A DNA stretch of 64,000 nucleotides from a virus: positions 1 to 64,000 of the IMG/VR virus record IMGVR_UViG_3300042923_000569, one strand, 5' to 3'. Below are positions 51,820 to 60,477 of the stretch, one piece after another (the first letter of the stretch is position 1; each line of letters opens with the position of its first letter). A program made the translations under genes and the position numbers. Under the pieces are notes generated by a model. The model was not told where the DNA came from and searched no databases. It worked only from the letters and a program-made list of their open reading frames with translations.

Positions 51820-53432
51820 TATAATACTCCAACGGTGTACCAAACACCACCAATCTGTTTCTGTACATATCTATAAAAAATAGCATCAACATCTTCGATC
51901 CAAATTTTGCTAGTTTCAGTATCGGCAACACCAACCATAACAGAACCATCAGGTGCATATGCTGCTCTACCTTGATCAAAATTAACAAAGTTTCTGTTAA
52001 CTAGAGTACCCATTGCACTTAATCTAATATCTTGAACTCCAATATCGATATTTAATGAACCATTACCATCAGCAGTTATGCCATTTACTGAACGTAGTAC
52101 GTTTCTTCCACCTACAATAGAGGTATTTCCAGTAACAATAGAACCAGACGAAGTGATATTACCTGAACTATCGATAACGACTTCTGAACCACCTGCACTA
52201 CGTAAACGTAGACTGTTTGTTGTCGCATTATGATATATAGCACCACGTTCACCACCAGTACTGTTCTGGAACCATAGTATGACGTTAGTATCATTTGCAC
52301 GAATAGCAGCAGAGTTTGCTATAGTTAATGAACCGGTCATTGTATCACCAGCTTTTAGTACATATCTAGAATCCCCTGCTGATTGGTTCAATGCGGTACT
52401 TGGTTGTGCAATGTTATATAAAATAGCAACATTAAAATGTCTAACATCAACATCAGTTAAATTATGGCTGTGAACCGTTGTATTTCCATTAGGGTAAACA
52501 CCATACGTAGTACTGAATGCTGTTCTACTATCTGAACCACTTACTGATTGCACAGTTCTTGTATTTGCTTCACCATTAATACGTAAACCATTATAAGATA
52601 AGCCATCATCCCAAGTTTTTCCAGAAATGAACAAACCATCATCACCATTACCACCAGAAAGACCAACCATCATACCAACACCATGATAGTGTAATGGTTC
52701 TTGAATTGTTGTATTAGATATAGTTCCTGAACCTGATACTACTGAATCAGTTTTAGTTACACCAGAAGTATTGATACTTTTTAAATAAGCGTTTTGGTTC
52801 AAATTAGGAACTTGTTGTGTAACTGATGTTATTCCATTCCACGTCCAGTAAAAGCCATCAGAGAAACACCAACCAGTTTTAGTTACAAATGGTGCATTTA
52901 TAGATCCATCACGTCCATTTTGACCACCACTAACGCCACTCATTTGTTCACGAATACTTTCAACAGACTGACCTGAAGTTAATGAATAATGCATTAAACT
53001 TCCTGGTAGTGATGAAGTGAAAAGTCCAGGAACATCAGTAGGACTAGTGGTGCTTGATGGGAAAACAATATTAAGGTTAGTTCCGCTTACTGAAGCAGAA
53101 GCAACTGAACTTGATGAATAGGTTACAGTACTGACACGATTAGCCAGTTTGTTATTAATTTCTGTCAATGAAATATTAATAGGTGCAAGTACTTCGTCTT
53201 TTGAAAGTAATTCTACCCACGATACGCCATTATGGTACTTTAACGATTTAGTGTTAATGTCAAATACTACCGCACCTGCTTCACCTACTGGCAATTGTTT
53301 ATTAGGGAATACAACTGACGATGCATCAAGTCTTAATGGACGTGGTGATGTTGGTGTTCCACCTTCGATTACAATAGTCGCAGTATTCGTGCTAGTGATT
53401 TTATTACTAGCATGATTAAATCTTATACTCAT
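51819..53432 (-). CDS. Tail fibre / receptor-binding protein
   Basis: 537 residues. The N-terminal ~90 residues hold a pattern like VVFPNKQLPVGEAGAVVFD and KYHNGVSWVEL that is typical of fibre attachment ends. The middle includes TVHSHNLTDVDVRHFNVAIL, like tail-collar domains. The C-terminal half is made of short beta repeats rich in Gly/Ser/Asn (ITSSGSIVTGNTSIVGG). No intramolecular chaperone peptidase motif is seen. The ATG at 53432 has GAGGA upstream and a CATAAATA late octamer 35 bp away. Confidence 0.75.
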   Translation of the reverse strand: MSIRFNHASNKITSTNTATIVIEGGTPTSPRPLRLDASSVVFPNKQLPVGEAGAVVFDINTKSLKYHNGVSWVELLSKDEVLAPINISLTEINNKLANRVSTVTYSSSSVASASVSGTNLNIVFPSSTTSPTDVPGLFTSSLPGSLMHYSLTSGQSVESIREQMSGVSGGQNGRDGSINAPFVTKTGWCFSDGFYWTWNGITSVTQQVPNLNQNAYLKSINTSGVTKTDSVVSGSGTISNTTIQEPLHYHGVGMMVGLSGGNGDDGLFISGKTWDDGLSYNGLRINGEANTRTVQSVSGSDSRTAFSTTYGVYPNGNTTVHSHNLTDVDVRHFNVAILYNIAQPSTALNQSAGDSRYVLKAGDTMTGSLTIANSAAIRANDTNVILWFQNSTGGERGAIYHNATTNSLRLRSAGGSEVVIDSSGNITSSGSIVTGNTSIVGGRNVLRSVNGITADGNGSLNIDIGVQDIRLSAMGTLVNRNFVNFDQGRAAYAPDGSVMVGVADTETSKIWIEDVDAIFYRYVQKQIGGVWYTVGVL

Positions 53433-53466
53433 ATAAATCAATCCTCGCGTTTATATATTATAGAGA

Positions 53467-53474
53467 TATTTATG
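53467..53474 (-). promoter_or_regulatory. Late promoter octamer CATAAATA
   Basis: 35 bp before the tail-fibre ATG, inside the gap after the GIY-YIG gene. Confidence 0.65.
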
Positions 53475-53476
53475 AT

Positions 53477-53788
53477 TTAGTCTGTCTCTTCTTCTAAATC
53501 ATCAAATACTGTATCTATCATATTAGCAGCAAGTTTCTTTGGCATTTTATACCATTCTTTTCCTGCACCTTGAGTTGCATTCATAAGCTTCAAGCGTTTA
53601 TTAACTTCTTTTTCGGCGGCTTTAGCATCTTCAAAATACACTTCATGATAGACTTCATAGTCTCTAAACGGAGAACCTGTCTGATAAGTACTTAGACGTG
53701 TTTTCATTTCTTCTTTTGATGTAAATCCAATCTTAACCCATTCAGGCCATGCTTGGTTTACGATTACATAACAGATCTGATTAGACAT
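53477..53788 (-). CDS. GIY-YIG-like (T5orf172/MUG113) protein
   Basis: 103 residues. The pattern CYVIVNQAWPEWVKIGFTS, then RLSTYQTGSPFRDYEVYHE, ending GKEWYKMP, is the T5orf172 domain of the GIY-YIG nuclease superfamily: the GIY/YIG tyrosines correspond to YVIV and VKIG, with R31 in the conserved position. Such small proteins are frequent in phages. Lying beside the tail-fibre gene, it could be a free-standing mobile endonuclease or a host-attack nuclease. A GATAAATA octamer lies 26 bp upstream. Confidence 0.7.
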   Translation of the reverse strand: MSNQICYVIVNQAWPEWVKIGFTSKEEMKTRLSTYQTGSPFRDYEVYHEVYFEDAKAAEKEVNKRLKLMNATQGAGKEWYKMPKKLAANMIDTVFDDLEEETD

Positions 53789-53813
53789 AGTTCTACCCTC
53801 TTTTTTAGTGGGG

Positions 53814-53821
53814 TATTTATC
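53814..53821 (-). promoter_or_regulatory. Late promoter octamer GATAAATA
   Basis: 26 bp before the GIY-YIG-like gene, overlapping the end of the gene at 53817. Confidence 0.5.
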
Positions 53822-54251
53822 CTCTCAAAATCTGCACTTTTACACCGTGATTATTCAAATTTGACAGTACTGGATTAGCATTAATAACCTGTCTGGTGAT
53901 ATTTTGCTGACCGTACAGATTTACTGGATTACTCATTTCCTGCATAGTGGTTGAAGGTAACTCATTCAACATAGGAGCATGAGGATTATCTCGTACCAAT
54001 TTTTCCTGATATTTTTTTAGATATTCTGTATATGTCATTTCCTCAAAATCAGTATACATTATATCATCGACATATGAATCCATACTGTAGTATACCGCAT
54101 CAGTACCACAGCATAGAATTCCAAGGTCTTCGATATAGCCAACCATTTTATTATCTTCATACAATATCTGAAACCGGCTATGAACGCTTTGGTGATAGTA
54201 TTGGCGAGGATTACGATAGACTACTACTGTTGAATTTGGTTTTATGATCAT
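53817..54251 (-). CDS. Hypothetical protein
   Basis: 144 residues. The N-terminal part is beta-rich (STVVVYRNPRQYYHQSVHSR) and the rest polar. It is preceded by a TGAAAC-type promoter only 15 bp from the ATG, so it is probably early. No family is recognised. Confidence 0.55.
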   Translation of the reverse strand: MIIKPNSTVVVYRNPRQYYHQSVHSRFQILYEDNKMVGYIEDLGILCCGTDAVYYSMDSYVDDIMYTDFEEMTYTEYLKKYQEKLVRDNPHAPMLNELPSTTMQEMSNPVNLYGQQNITRQVINANPVLSNLNNHGVKVQILRG

Positions 54252-54265
54252 ATTATTTCTCCATG

Positions 54266-54294
54266 ATTATACCACAAATTTGAAAGTCGTTTCA
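54266..54294 (-). promoter_or_regulatory. Early-type promoter TGAAAC-17-TATAAT
   Basis: Spacer 17 bp ending TGTGG, TATAAT, 15 bp from the ATG of the gene at 53817-54251. Confidence 0.86.
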
Positions 54295-54336
54295 TATGGT
54301 ATCGAACGTATTTAGTTTAGGGATATTAGAAACGCG

Positions 54337-54360
54337 AAAAGGACGCCGAAGCGTCCTTTT
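54337..54360 (-). terminator. Terminator with UUCG tetraloop after major capsid gene
   Basis: AAAAGGACGC/GCGTCCTTTT stem with TTCG loop on the minus strand and a T-run. It ends the capsid transcript. Confidence 0.9.
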
Positions 54361-54404
54361 TCTTTTTAACATCAGATTTTTTTAAATCTAAACGTTACTT
54401 CAAA

Positions 54405-55580
54405 TTACATGAAGGTTACGTTGCGGATAGCAATTTTGCTGTAGTAGTCAGCAGCGTTACCTAGTGATGAAGTACTGTCAGTTAGCTGTACATAACCATA
54501 ACGAGTTAGGAAGCTAGTAACTAGTTCACCAGTGTTAGGGTCCATTACAGTACCAGAAGCCATCAATGGGATGTAAGGGCAGTAGAATGCACCAGCATCA
54601 GTTTCTTGATTACCTTTATAACCGATTAGTACATCAGTACTGTCATCAGCATAGGTATCAACATAAACACGCATTGTTGAGTTTAGAACACCAACGAATT
54701 TAACGTTAGTTGGAGCTTCGAAAGTACCTTCAGTAGTACGTGCAAAACTAGAAGTAGTTGCAGACTGTAGAATGGTTAGAGCAGTTGGAGAAACAACAGC
54801 CCAATTCGCTGCACCACGTTTGGTACGACGAGCAACTTCGTTAGCTTGACGGTTGATTAGAGTAGCTAGAGCAGCGTGTTCATCACCAACGAAGGTAGCA
54901 ACACCGGTAACTTTAGACTGATCGTAAACAACAGCAGCAGCACCTGGAAGTGCACGTAGACGAGCTAGCAATTCTTGGTCGATTTCAGTAGTGATTTCTT
55001 GTGCGATAGCAGCCATTAGTTCAGCTTCAACGTCAATACCGTGTTGTGCTTGTGCATCTTGTGCAGATTCAACAGTCCAACGAGCAGATAGACGACGAGA
55101 TTGAGCTTCTACGGTTTCACGTAGAATACGGATGTTAACACGACGACCCATAACACCTTCTAGTTGAGAAGTAGGTGCAGCACGTGGTGCAGTGTTATCA
55201 GAGTTTACTTCACCAGTGTAAGACTTAGCGATTTTGTAAGGTGATAGAGCTTCTTCACCAGCAACAACGCCTGGAGCGTTATCAGCATATTGAACACGTA
55301 GTGTATGAATCTGACCAACTGGACCAGTCATAGGTTGAACACCAATAATTTCGTTAGCAATAACGGTTGGCATAACACGACGGATAATTGGTAGAATTAC
55401 TTTGTTTAGTGTAGCGATGTTACCAGCAGAAGTTGCACCAGCAGTTGCAGATTCGCGTAGCATTACTTTACGTTGGTTATCTAGAACTGATTCCATTACA
55501 GTTTTACGATTACCACTTAGACCTTCAACAAGCTTATCCTTTACAGCAGCCCATTTAGATTCAGTTAATAGTTGTGACAT
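54405..55580 (-). CDS. 23: Major capsid protein (T4 gp23-like)
   Basis: 391 residues from MSQLLTESKWAAVKDKL; GGAG lies before the ATG at 55580. HK97-type capsid features follow: ILPIIRRVMPTVIANEIIGV, QPMTGPVGQIHTLRVQYA and YKGNQETDAGAFYCPYIPL, as in gp23. The N-terminal helical propeptide ends at LRE (residue 43), a fit to the LxE|A/S-type cleavage by the gp21 protease. It is shorter than T4 gp23 (521) because no insertion domain is visible. A late octamer lies 44 bp upstream. Confidence 0.94.
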   Translation of the reverse strand: MSQLLTESKWAAVKDKLVEGLSGNRKTVMESVLDNQRKVMLRESATAGATSAGNIATLNKVILPIIRRVMPTVIANEIIGVQPMTGPVGQIHTLRVQYADNAPGVVAGEEALSPYKIAKSYTGEVNSDNTAPRAAPTSQLEGVMGRRVNIRILRETVEAQSRRLSARWTVESAQDAQAQHGIDVEAELMAAIAQEITTEIDQELLARLRALPGAAAVVYDQSKVTGVATFVGDEHAALATLINRQANEVARRTKRGAANWAVVSPTALTILQSATTSSFARTTEGTFEAPTNVKFVGVLNSTMRVYVDTYADDSTDVLIGYKGNQETDAGAFYCPYIPLMASGTVMDPNTGELVTSFLTRYGYVQLTDSTSSLGNAADYYSKIAIRNVTFM

Positions 55581-55623
55581 TATAAATCTCCTCAAAAGAT
55601 ATTTTTTACTTTTCTGTATACTT

Positions 55624-55631
55624 TATTTATC
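55624..55631 (-). promoter_or_regulatory. Late promoter octamer GATAAATA
   Basis: 44 bp before the major capsid ATG. Confidence 0.75.
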
Positions 55632-55656
55632 AGACAGAAAAATTAGCATTTAATAA

Positions 55657-56778
55657 TTAACGATTTTTATCCATTCCTGATAATTTAGTAATTTCGTTTA
55701 GGAAATCTAAGTCATCAGAAGATAGCTCATCATTTTTAATGATACTTTCACGGTTTCCAGTTACTACTTTACCTTCCGTTAGAGCATTTTTAGCCTTATT
55801 ATTAACTGCTGGACGGCTAGGATTAGCAGCAGATTCATTTACAGTACCCTTAAGAACAGATTTGTGGTACTTGCTGAAATTTTCTTTTAGCTTCTCGGTT
55901 GGAGATGTTGCTAGTAGAGATTCCATAATTTGTTTTTGTTGAATAGTAAGTGGCTTAGTTAGTTCAGAGATGATTGCAGAACGTGCTGCGTTATCTTCCA
56001 TAATACGAACTTTACGTTTAGCATTTTCAGCTTCTTTACGAGCTTCGCTTAAAGCTACTTTCGCAGAGATTGCTTCTTCTTCAGCTTCTTTAACAGATTC
56101 ATTAAGCTCACGTAGAATAGAACTTTCGTTATATTGTTTGCTGTAGAATTCATTTGAGAATGCTTCGAAAATCTTACGACCGAACATGTTTTGTTTTGCT
56201 TCTAGTAGATCAACTTTAAGAGCATTTAAGTTCTTTTCGGTAGTCTCAGCAATATAAGTCGCTGCGGTTTCAGCAGTACGCTTAATAAAGTTTGCACGTG
56301 CTTCCGCAATTTGCTTACTTCCTTCTGCAATCAACTTAACGCGAGTTTCAACTAGTTCACGTTTTTCTTGATGGAAATCTTTAAGTTCTTCTGCTAGGAC
56401 ACGATTACTGAATCCCATGAATTTACTTAGACTTTCATTAATATGTTTGCGTTCTTGACGCATAGTTTTTACTTCTTCAGCTAGTACTGTGTTAGCGAAG
56501 TCTGAGAAATTACCCAAAGTCTTACGAAGTTTAACGCGGTCTTCTACAAGTTTACGCTTTTCAGCATATACATCTGACATTTGTTCGCTGATTACTTCAG
56601 CCATCATTTTGTCTAGACCTTCTGTTAGTTTCGATAAGTCTTCTTGGTAACGTTCTTTCATTTCTTCACGCATTTCAGCAGCTACGATAGCTTTTTCTTC
56701 ATTCCATGCTTCCTGAATTAGCTTTTTAGCTTCGTCAGAAAGAGATGATTCTTTTAGAAACTGATCCAATTTTGACAT
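55657..56778 (-). CDS. 22: Prohead core scaffold (T4 gp22-like)
   Basis: 373 residues, almost entirely charged coiled coil (for example MREEMKERYQEDLSKLTEG and EAISAKVALSEARKEAENAK). Its position between protease and capsid genes is as in T4. It contains several xxE sites suited to cleavage by the prohead protease. Identity rests on position and coiled-coil character more than on conserved residues. A TATAAATA octamer lies 50 bp upstream. Confidence 0.85.
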   Translation of the reverse strand: MSKLDQFLKESSLSDEAKKLIQEAWNEEKAIVAAEMREEMKERYQEDLSKLTEGLDKMMAEVISEQMSDVYAEKRKLVEDRVKLRKTLGNFSDFANTVLAEEVKTMRQERKHINESLSKFMGFSNRVLAEELKDFHQEKRELVETRVKLIAEGSKQIAEARANFIKRTAETAATYIAETTEKNLNALKVDLLEAKQNMFGRKIFEAFSNEFYSKQYNESSILRELNESVKEAEEEAISAKVALSEARKEAENAKRKVRIMEDNAARSAIISELTKPLTIQQKQIMESLLATSPTEKLKENFSKYHKSVLKGTVNESAANPSRPAVNNKAKNALTEGKVVTGNRESIIKNDELSSDDLDFLNEITKLSGMDKNR

Positions 56779-56795
56779 TCGTTCTCTCCTTTAAA

Positions 56796-56835
56796 GTACA
56801 GATATATCTGCACTCTTGATGTACAGATATTTATA
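56796..56835 (-). promoter_or_regulatory. Late promoter TATAAATA with short direct repeat
   Basis: Exact T4 octamer at 56828-56835 (minus strand). GTACAGATAT occurs twice, at 56796 and 56821, flanking the expected transcript start. Confidence 0.75.
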
Positions 56836-56846
56836 AATTTATTTTA

Positions 56847-57479
56847 TTAACCTTTCAAATTCTTAAAAAATTGATGAATTTCATCATCAATAGTCTGAGA
56901 GGTTCCTTTGGTAGATTCAAACACTCGTTTTGAACCAGTTACAGGTGATCCGTACTTACTATTTAGAGATTCAAATACCGCTTTTGGATATGCATCTGGA
57001 GCACTAGGTTGTGCTACAATATCAATAGTTACGATTTCAAAATCTGATACAATACCGTTATGGTCAACATTACCTGAACCACGTGAACTCACACCCAATT
57101 TAACGCCACTTTCAATCATTGTACGAATATCTTTACCATGAGTGGTATCTAGTAACATAATGGTAGCCATACCATTTGCACCTTCCATCCAAACTTCAGT
57201 AATCATACCCACTACACGATCTAAATTAACAGTTAGTGTTTCAGGGTGGTCACATTCACATAAAATACTTTCGCCACGACGAATCCTTTCAGCCATATTA
57301 TTTACTGCTCTCGCAATTTCAGCGAAAGGATATACGCGTTCGTTCAAGTTTCTACGGTCAGCTTGAATTGCAATACCACGAAGGTAGCAATTCTTACGTC
57401 CAGTAACCTGATCCTCTTTGTACTCTAGTACTATTCTAGAATCATTGAATGAAGACCATTCTCTAATCATATTGCTCAT
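56847..57479 (-). CDS. 21: Prohead protease (T4 gp21-like)
   Basis: 210 residues, almost the T4 length (212). A serine protease that matures the head: the catalytic His is in ILCECDHPETL (about residue 77), the Ser in KLGVSSRGSGNV (about residue 130), and the N-terminal fold shows NCYLRGIAIQADRRNLNERV. It lies between the acidic core-type gene and the scaffold, as in T4. A second ATG (MIREWSS) 3 codons in is possible. Confidence 0.93.
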   Translation of the reverse strand: MSNMIREWSSFNDSRIVLEYKEDQVTGRKNCYLRGIAIQADRRNLNERVYPFAEIARAVNNMAERIRRGESILCECDHPETLTVNLDRVVGMITEVWMEGANGMATIMLLDTTHGKDIRTMIESGVKLGVSSRGSGNVDHNGIVSDFEIVTIDIVAQPSAPDAYPKAVFESLNSKYGSPVTGSKRVFESTKGTSQTIDDEIHQFFKNLKG

Positions 57480-57501
57480 AAAAATGATCTCCCTTCTTTA
57501 A

Positions 57502-58326
57502 TTATTTTTGTTTTGGTAGTGGTGATTTAGAAGTTGCAGCAGTATTTTTAGGAACACTTACTGGTTTCAATACATTCTTACCGCTGTCCATAACGTTGTT
57601 GTTATCTTCAACTTTCGCAGATAGTGCATCTGAGTTTTCGAATTTGTCATCAGTCGCATCAACAGTGCCGTCTTTGATAGTTACTGGCTTAACACCGTCT
57701 ACTGGAGACTTAGCATTAGAAGCAACTACTGACTTCTTGTTAACACCTGCTTTTTCACTTTTTTCTGGAGCAGTTACACTTTTCATTTTGTAAGCTTCAC
57801 CAACTTTTTCAGCACCGAAATCTACATCAGAGAATTCGTCTTCAGTTTCTTCTTCAGAATCACCGAAATCATCAGATTGATCATCGAAATCAGCATCTCC
57901 ACCTTCGATTTCATCAAACATACGTTCTAATGAATCAAATGCAGACTTAATAGATTCCCATTGGTCAGCGTCTGGTTGTGCACCAGCTTCTTCACCACCG
58001 AAATCTTCTTCACCACCGAAATCACCGTGTGCTTCTTCAGCTTCTGGTTCTTCTTCTTCAGCTAGGCCAGCGAATCCGAACATACCTTCATCAAGTTCTT
58101 CTTCTTCGTCTAGTTTGTAGCCAACATCGTCAGTCATATCTTCTGAAGGATCGGTGTCTACGTCTTCGCAAACTTCTTCTTCTTCAGCTTCCATTTCTTC
58201 TTCTAATTTTTTATTAATTTCTTGTGCTTGTTCAACAAAGTACTTACGCATTTTTTTATCAGCTACTTCGTTATCGCCATTAGCAAAAGCTTGGATAGCT
58301 TCTTGCAATAGTTTAATATTTGCCAT
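57502..58326 (-). CDS. Very acidic prohead-core-like protein
   Basis: 274 residues from MANIKLLQEAIQAF; GGAGGA precedes the ATG at 58326. Residues ~40-180 are extremely rich in Asp/Glu (runs such as EEEMEAEEEEVCEDVD), followed by a Lys/Ser/Val-rich tail. It occupies the position of T4 core genes 67/68, between portal and protease, so an internal core or DNA-mimic role in prohead assembly is inferred. No direct similarity to gp68 is apparent. Confidence 0.55.
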   Translation of the reverse strand: MANIKLLQEAIQAFANGDNEVADKKMRKYFVEQAQEINKKLEEEMEAEEEEVCEDVDTDPSEDMTDDVGYKLDEEEELDEGMFGFAGLAEEEEPEAEEAHGDFGGEEDFGGEEAGAQPDADQWESIKSAFDSLERMFDEIEGGDADFDDQSDDFGDSEEETEDEFSDVDFGAEKVGEAYKMKSVTAPEKSEKAGVNKKSVVASNAKSPVDGVKPVTIKDGTVDATDDKFENSDALSAKVEDNNNVMDSGKNVLKPVSVPKNTAATSKSPLPKQK

Positions 58327-58370
58327 TATATCCTCCAAAAGATATACAAAAATTTATTTTGGTATGTCAT

Positions 58371-58378
58371 TATTTATT
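58371..58378 (-). promoter_or_regulatory. Late promoter octamer AATAAATA
   Basis: 45 bp before the ATG of the acidic core-like gene, 12 bp from the terminator at 58390-58419. Confidence 0.6.
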
Positions 58379-58389
58379 GATTCAAAAAA

Positions 58390-58419
58390 TACCATTTTCA
58401 AAAAAGCTTAAAAATGGTA
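58390..58419 (-). terminator. Terminator after small core gene
   Basis: TACCATTTT/AAAATGGTA stem with a 12-base loop, TTTTTTG on the minus strand. Confidence 0.7.
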
Positions 58420-58437
58420 CTTTTCAACTAAAATAAC

Positions 58438-58665
58438 TTACATCATGCCGCCAGACTGTTCAGCAGGTGCAGCCGCATATACGACTGCTACTACTGCATC
58501 ACGCTTGGAGGCTTCGTTTTTCTTAAATTCCCTGTACTTTCTCAAGTTGTTGAGAATTTGCAATGTCAATTTAGGTTTGCGAGTATCGGTGATTTGATAT
58601 ACCGTCTGATCATCTTCAGGGTCATACATCGAATCATCTTTAGCTTCAAAAATTTCGTCCAACAT
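58438..58665 (-). CDS. Small prohead core-like protein (position of T4 gp67)
   Basis: 75 residues: an acidic start (DDSMYDPEDDQTVYQITDTR), then a basic helix RKPKLTLQILNNLRKYREFK, and an Ala/Gly end. Proteins of this form lie between portal and protease genes in many T4-like phages and are called gp67-like. The assignment is from position and charge pattern. A CATAAATA octamer lies 46 bp upstream. Confidence 0.55.
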   Translation of the reverse strand: MLDEIFEAKDDSMYDPEDDQTVYQITDTRKPKLTLQILNNLRKYREFKKNEASKRDAVVAVVYAAAPAEQSGGMM

Positions 58666-58710
58666 AACCTACATCCTTATAATTAATCGTTCATGAGAAC
58701 GAATCATAAC

Positions 58711-58718
58711 TATTTATG
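58711..58718 (-). promoter_or_regulatory. Late promoter octamer CATAAATA
   Basis: 46 bp before the small core gene, in the gap after the portal gene. Confidence 0.65.
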
Positions 58719-58722
58719 GTCG

Positions 58723-60462
58723 TTAAAATGAATTACCTAAACTATTAGGGTCAAATCCACCACCACCAGATTGTTCCTGATATTCGGCGTCAGCACTTGC
58801 TAAATTACCATCATCATCTAATCCTAAATCGGATTCTGGTGAATTAGGTGATTCAATACCTACTGATTGTAGACCCGCATCGGCTCCTGGAGCACCTTCA
58901 CCAGCAGCATTAGTAATAGCTCCCGGATTTTCTTGCATCCATAGTCTTTCATTCTCTACAATATCGTCTTGTTCGAAGCCCATTTGCTTCATAATGAATT
59001 GTTTAGAGAAGTATGGAAGATCATTCAATGGCATATATGTTTGGATTAATTTAGCATCCATTTCTGCTCTGCGGTTTGCTGCAAAGTTCATTGGTGGATT
59101 GAAATTAACTTCAAATGATGATGCACTGATGTTATATCCATTTTTAATCATATAACGTTTAAATTCTTCATCAAAAATACGACTAATAATACGTTGATAA
59201 CGCATACATTCATTATTAAAACGCAATTCACTAGCCATCGCTTGTGTTGCACCATCACCAAACATAGCTACACCGCCATCATCTGGTCCCATTGGTAGAT
59301 ATGAAGCAGGAATCTGTAAACCACGAATTAATTTGTTATTGAAATAACGTAAATCGTCAATTTGTCCTAAATTATCACCACCTGGTAAAGTTTCCACTGA
59401 AGAACCACGTCCTTCCGCTGTTTGAGGGAAGAAATAGTCTTCTAGAATACTTAATGGGTTATATGCTGCATCCATTAATGAAGTACTGCCACCTTTATTG
59501 GAAGGAATTCTTCGCTGGTGGATATCATTCTTAACACGCTCAACATATGCCATCGCTTGGTGCGGTTGCATATCACCAACATCGATTTTAAATACACGAC
59601 GTTCTGGAGCACGCTGAACACGGTAGATAATAATACTATCTTCCAATAGTTCTTTTTGTTTGTAGACTTTAAAGATATTTTCTAAGATACTTGTACCAAA
59701 AGGCCAGAAAGGATCTTGTCCAGTATTTAGGGATAGGTGAATTACGTGTTCAGCCGCTACTGGTAACACATCTAATTGACCGTTAGTGCCGAATGGATTA
59801 GAACTATCTGTTCCACCGCCTCCGGCAGCTCCACCTACTGAACCATATTGGTTTCCAGCACCAGATAATGAATTAGGTAATGTACCGTAAGCCTGTTTAT
59901 CAAATCCTAATTGAGTATTACTCATTACTTTGTCACGGATATTAAGAGAAATATCACGCATGTAATAAATTATTGGATTTTTACCAGTAGATTCATTTAC
60001 TACTACCTTATCGACATTCATTGGGTTGACCCAATACCATTCAAAGGTTTCTGGATCACGAACAAAGAATTGATCGCCGTATTTTAGAATTCCACGAATA
60101 ATGTCATAAATTCTAACCTTAAATTCATTAAGGTCACTCCATGACTCCAATCTATCTTCTAATGTAGTTACTTCGGTATCACCCATTGTATCTTTATATT
60201 GAATATTAAATGGCAATCCAAAATCTTTAGTACTTTGTGTACAGAAATCCGCAATAATGTTTAAAGCGGTGCGAATTTCAGGGTCTTGGTCCATTTGATC
60301 GTACTGACGATAACGGTCAACACGGTTTGATAATCCGGTATATACAGCAGGTAGATAAGAAGCGAAATTTGTTTTCGCTCCTGATGACTGTACGGGATTG
60401 TTGTTTTGTGGGGTGCTCGATATTTTCGAACGCCCCATTGTCATATGACGTTTCCAACTCAT
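58723..60462 (-). CDS. 20: Portal protein (T4 gp20-like)
   Basis: 579 residues, the dodecameric ring at the packaging vertex. Conserved stretches are RYRQYDQMDQDPEIRTALNI near residue 52, ILKYGDQFFVRDPETFEWYW, YRVQRAPERRVFKIDVGDM and LPGGDNLGQIDDLRYFNNKL, all typical of gp20. T4 gp20 has 524 residues; the extra length is in a Gly/Ser/Asn loop (residues ~207-235) and an acidic C-terminal tail. It follows the probable tape-measure gene by 15 bp. Confidence 0.94.
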   Translation of the reverse strand: MSWKRHMTMGRSKISSTPQNNNPVQSSGAKTNFASYLPAVYTGLSNRVDRYRQYDQMDQDPEIRTALNIIADFCTQSTKDFGLPFNIQYKDTMGDTEVTTLEDRLESWSDLNEFKVRIYDIIRGILKYGDQFFVRDPETFEWYWVNPMNVDKVVVNESTGKNPIIYYMRDISLNIRDKVMSNTQLGFDKQAYGTLPNSLSGAGNQYGSVGGAAGGGGTDSSNPFGTNGQLDVLPVAAEHVIHLSLNTGQDPFWPFGTSILENIFKVYKQKELLEDSIIIYRVQRAPERRVFKIDVGDMQPHQAMAYVERVKNDIHQRRIPSNKGGSTSLMDAAYNPLSILEDYFFPQTAEGRGSSVETLPGGDNLGQIDDLRYFNNKLIRGLQIPASYLPMGPDDGGVAMFGDGATQAMASELRFNNECMRYQRIISRIFDEEFKRYMIKNGYNISASSFEVNFNPPMNFAANRRAEMDAKLIQTYMPLNDLPYFSKQFIMKQMGFEQDDIVENERLWMQENPGAITNAAGEGAPGADAGLQSVGIESPNSPESDLGLDDDGNLASADAEYQEQSGGGGFDPNSLGNSF

Positions 60463-60477
60463 TTTTATATAACTCCA

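Noticed and set aside
57978-58217. Plus-strand ORF rich in Leu, His and Gln
   Set aside because: It is the antisense shadow of the Asp/Glu-rich core-like protein; no ribosome site or promoter.
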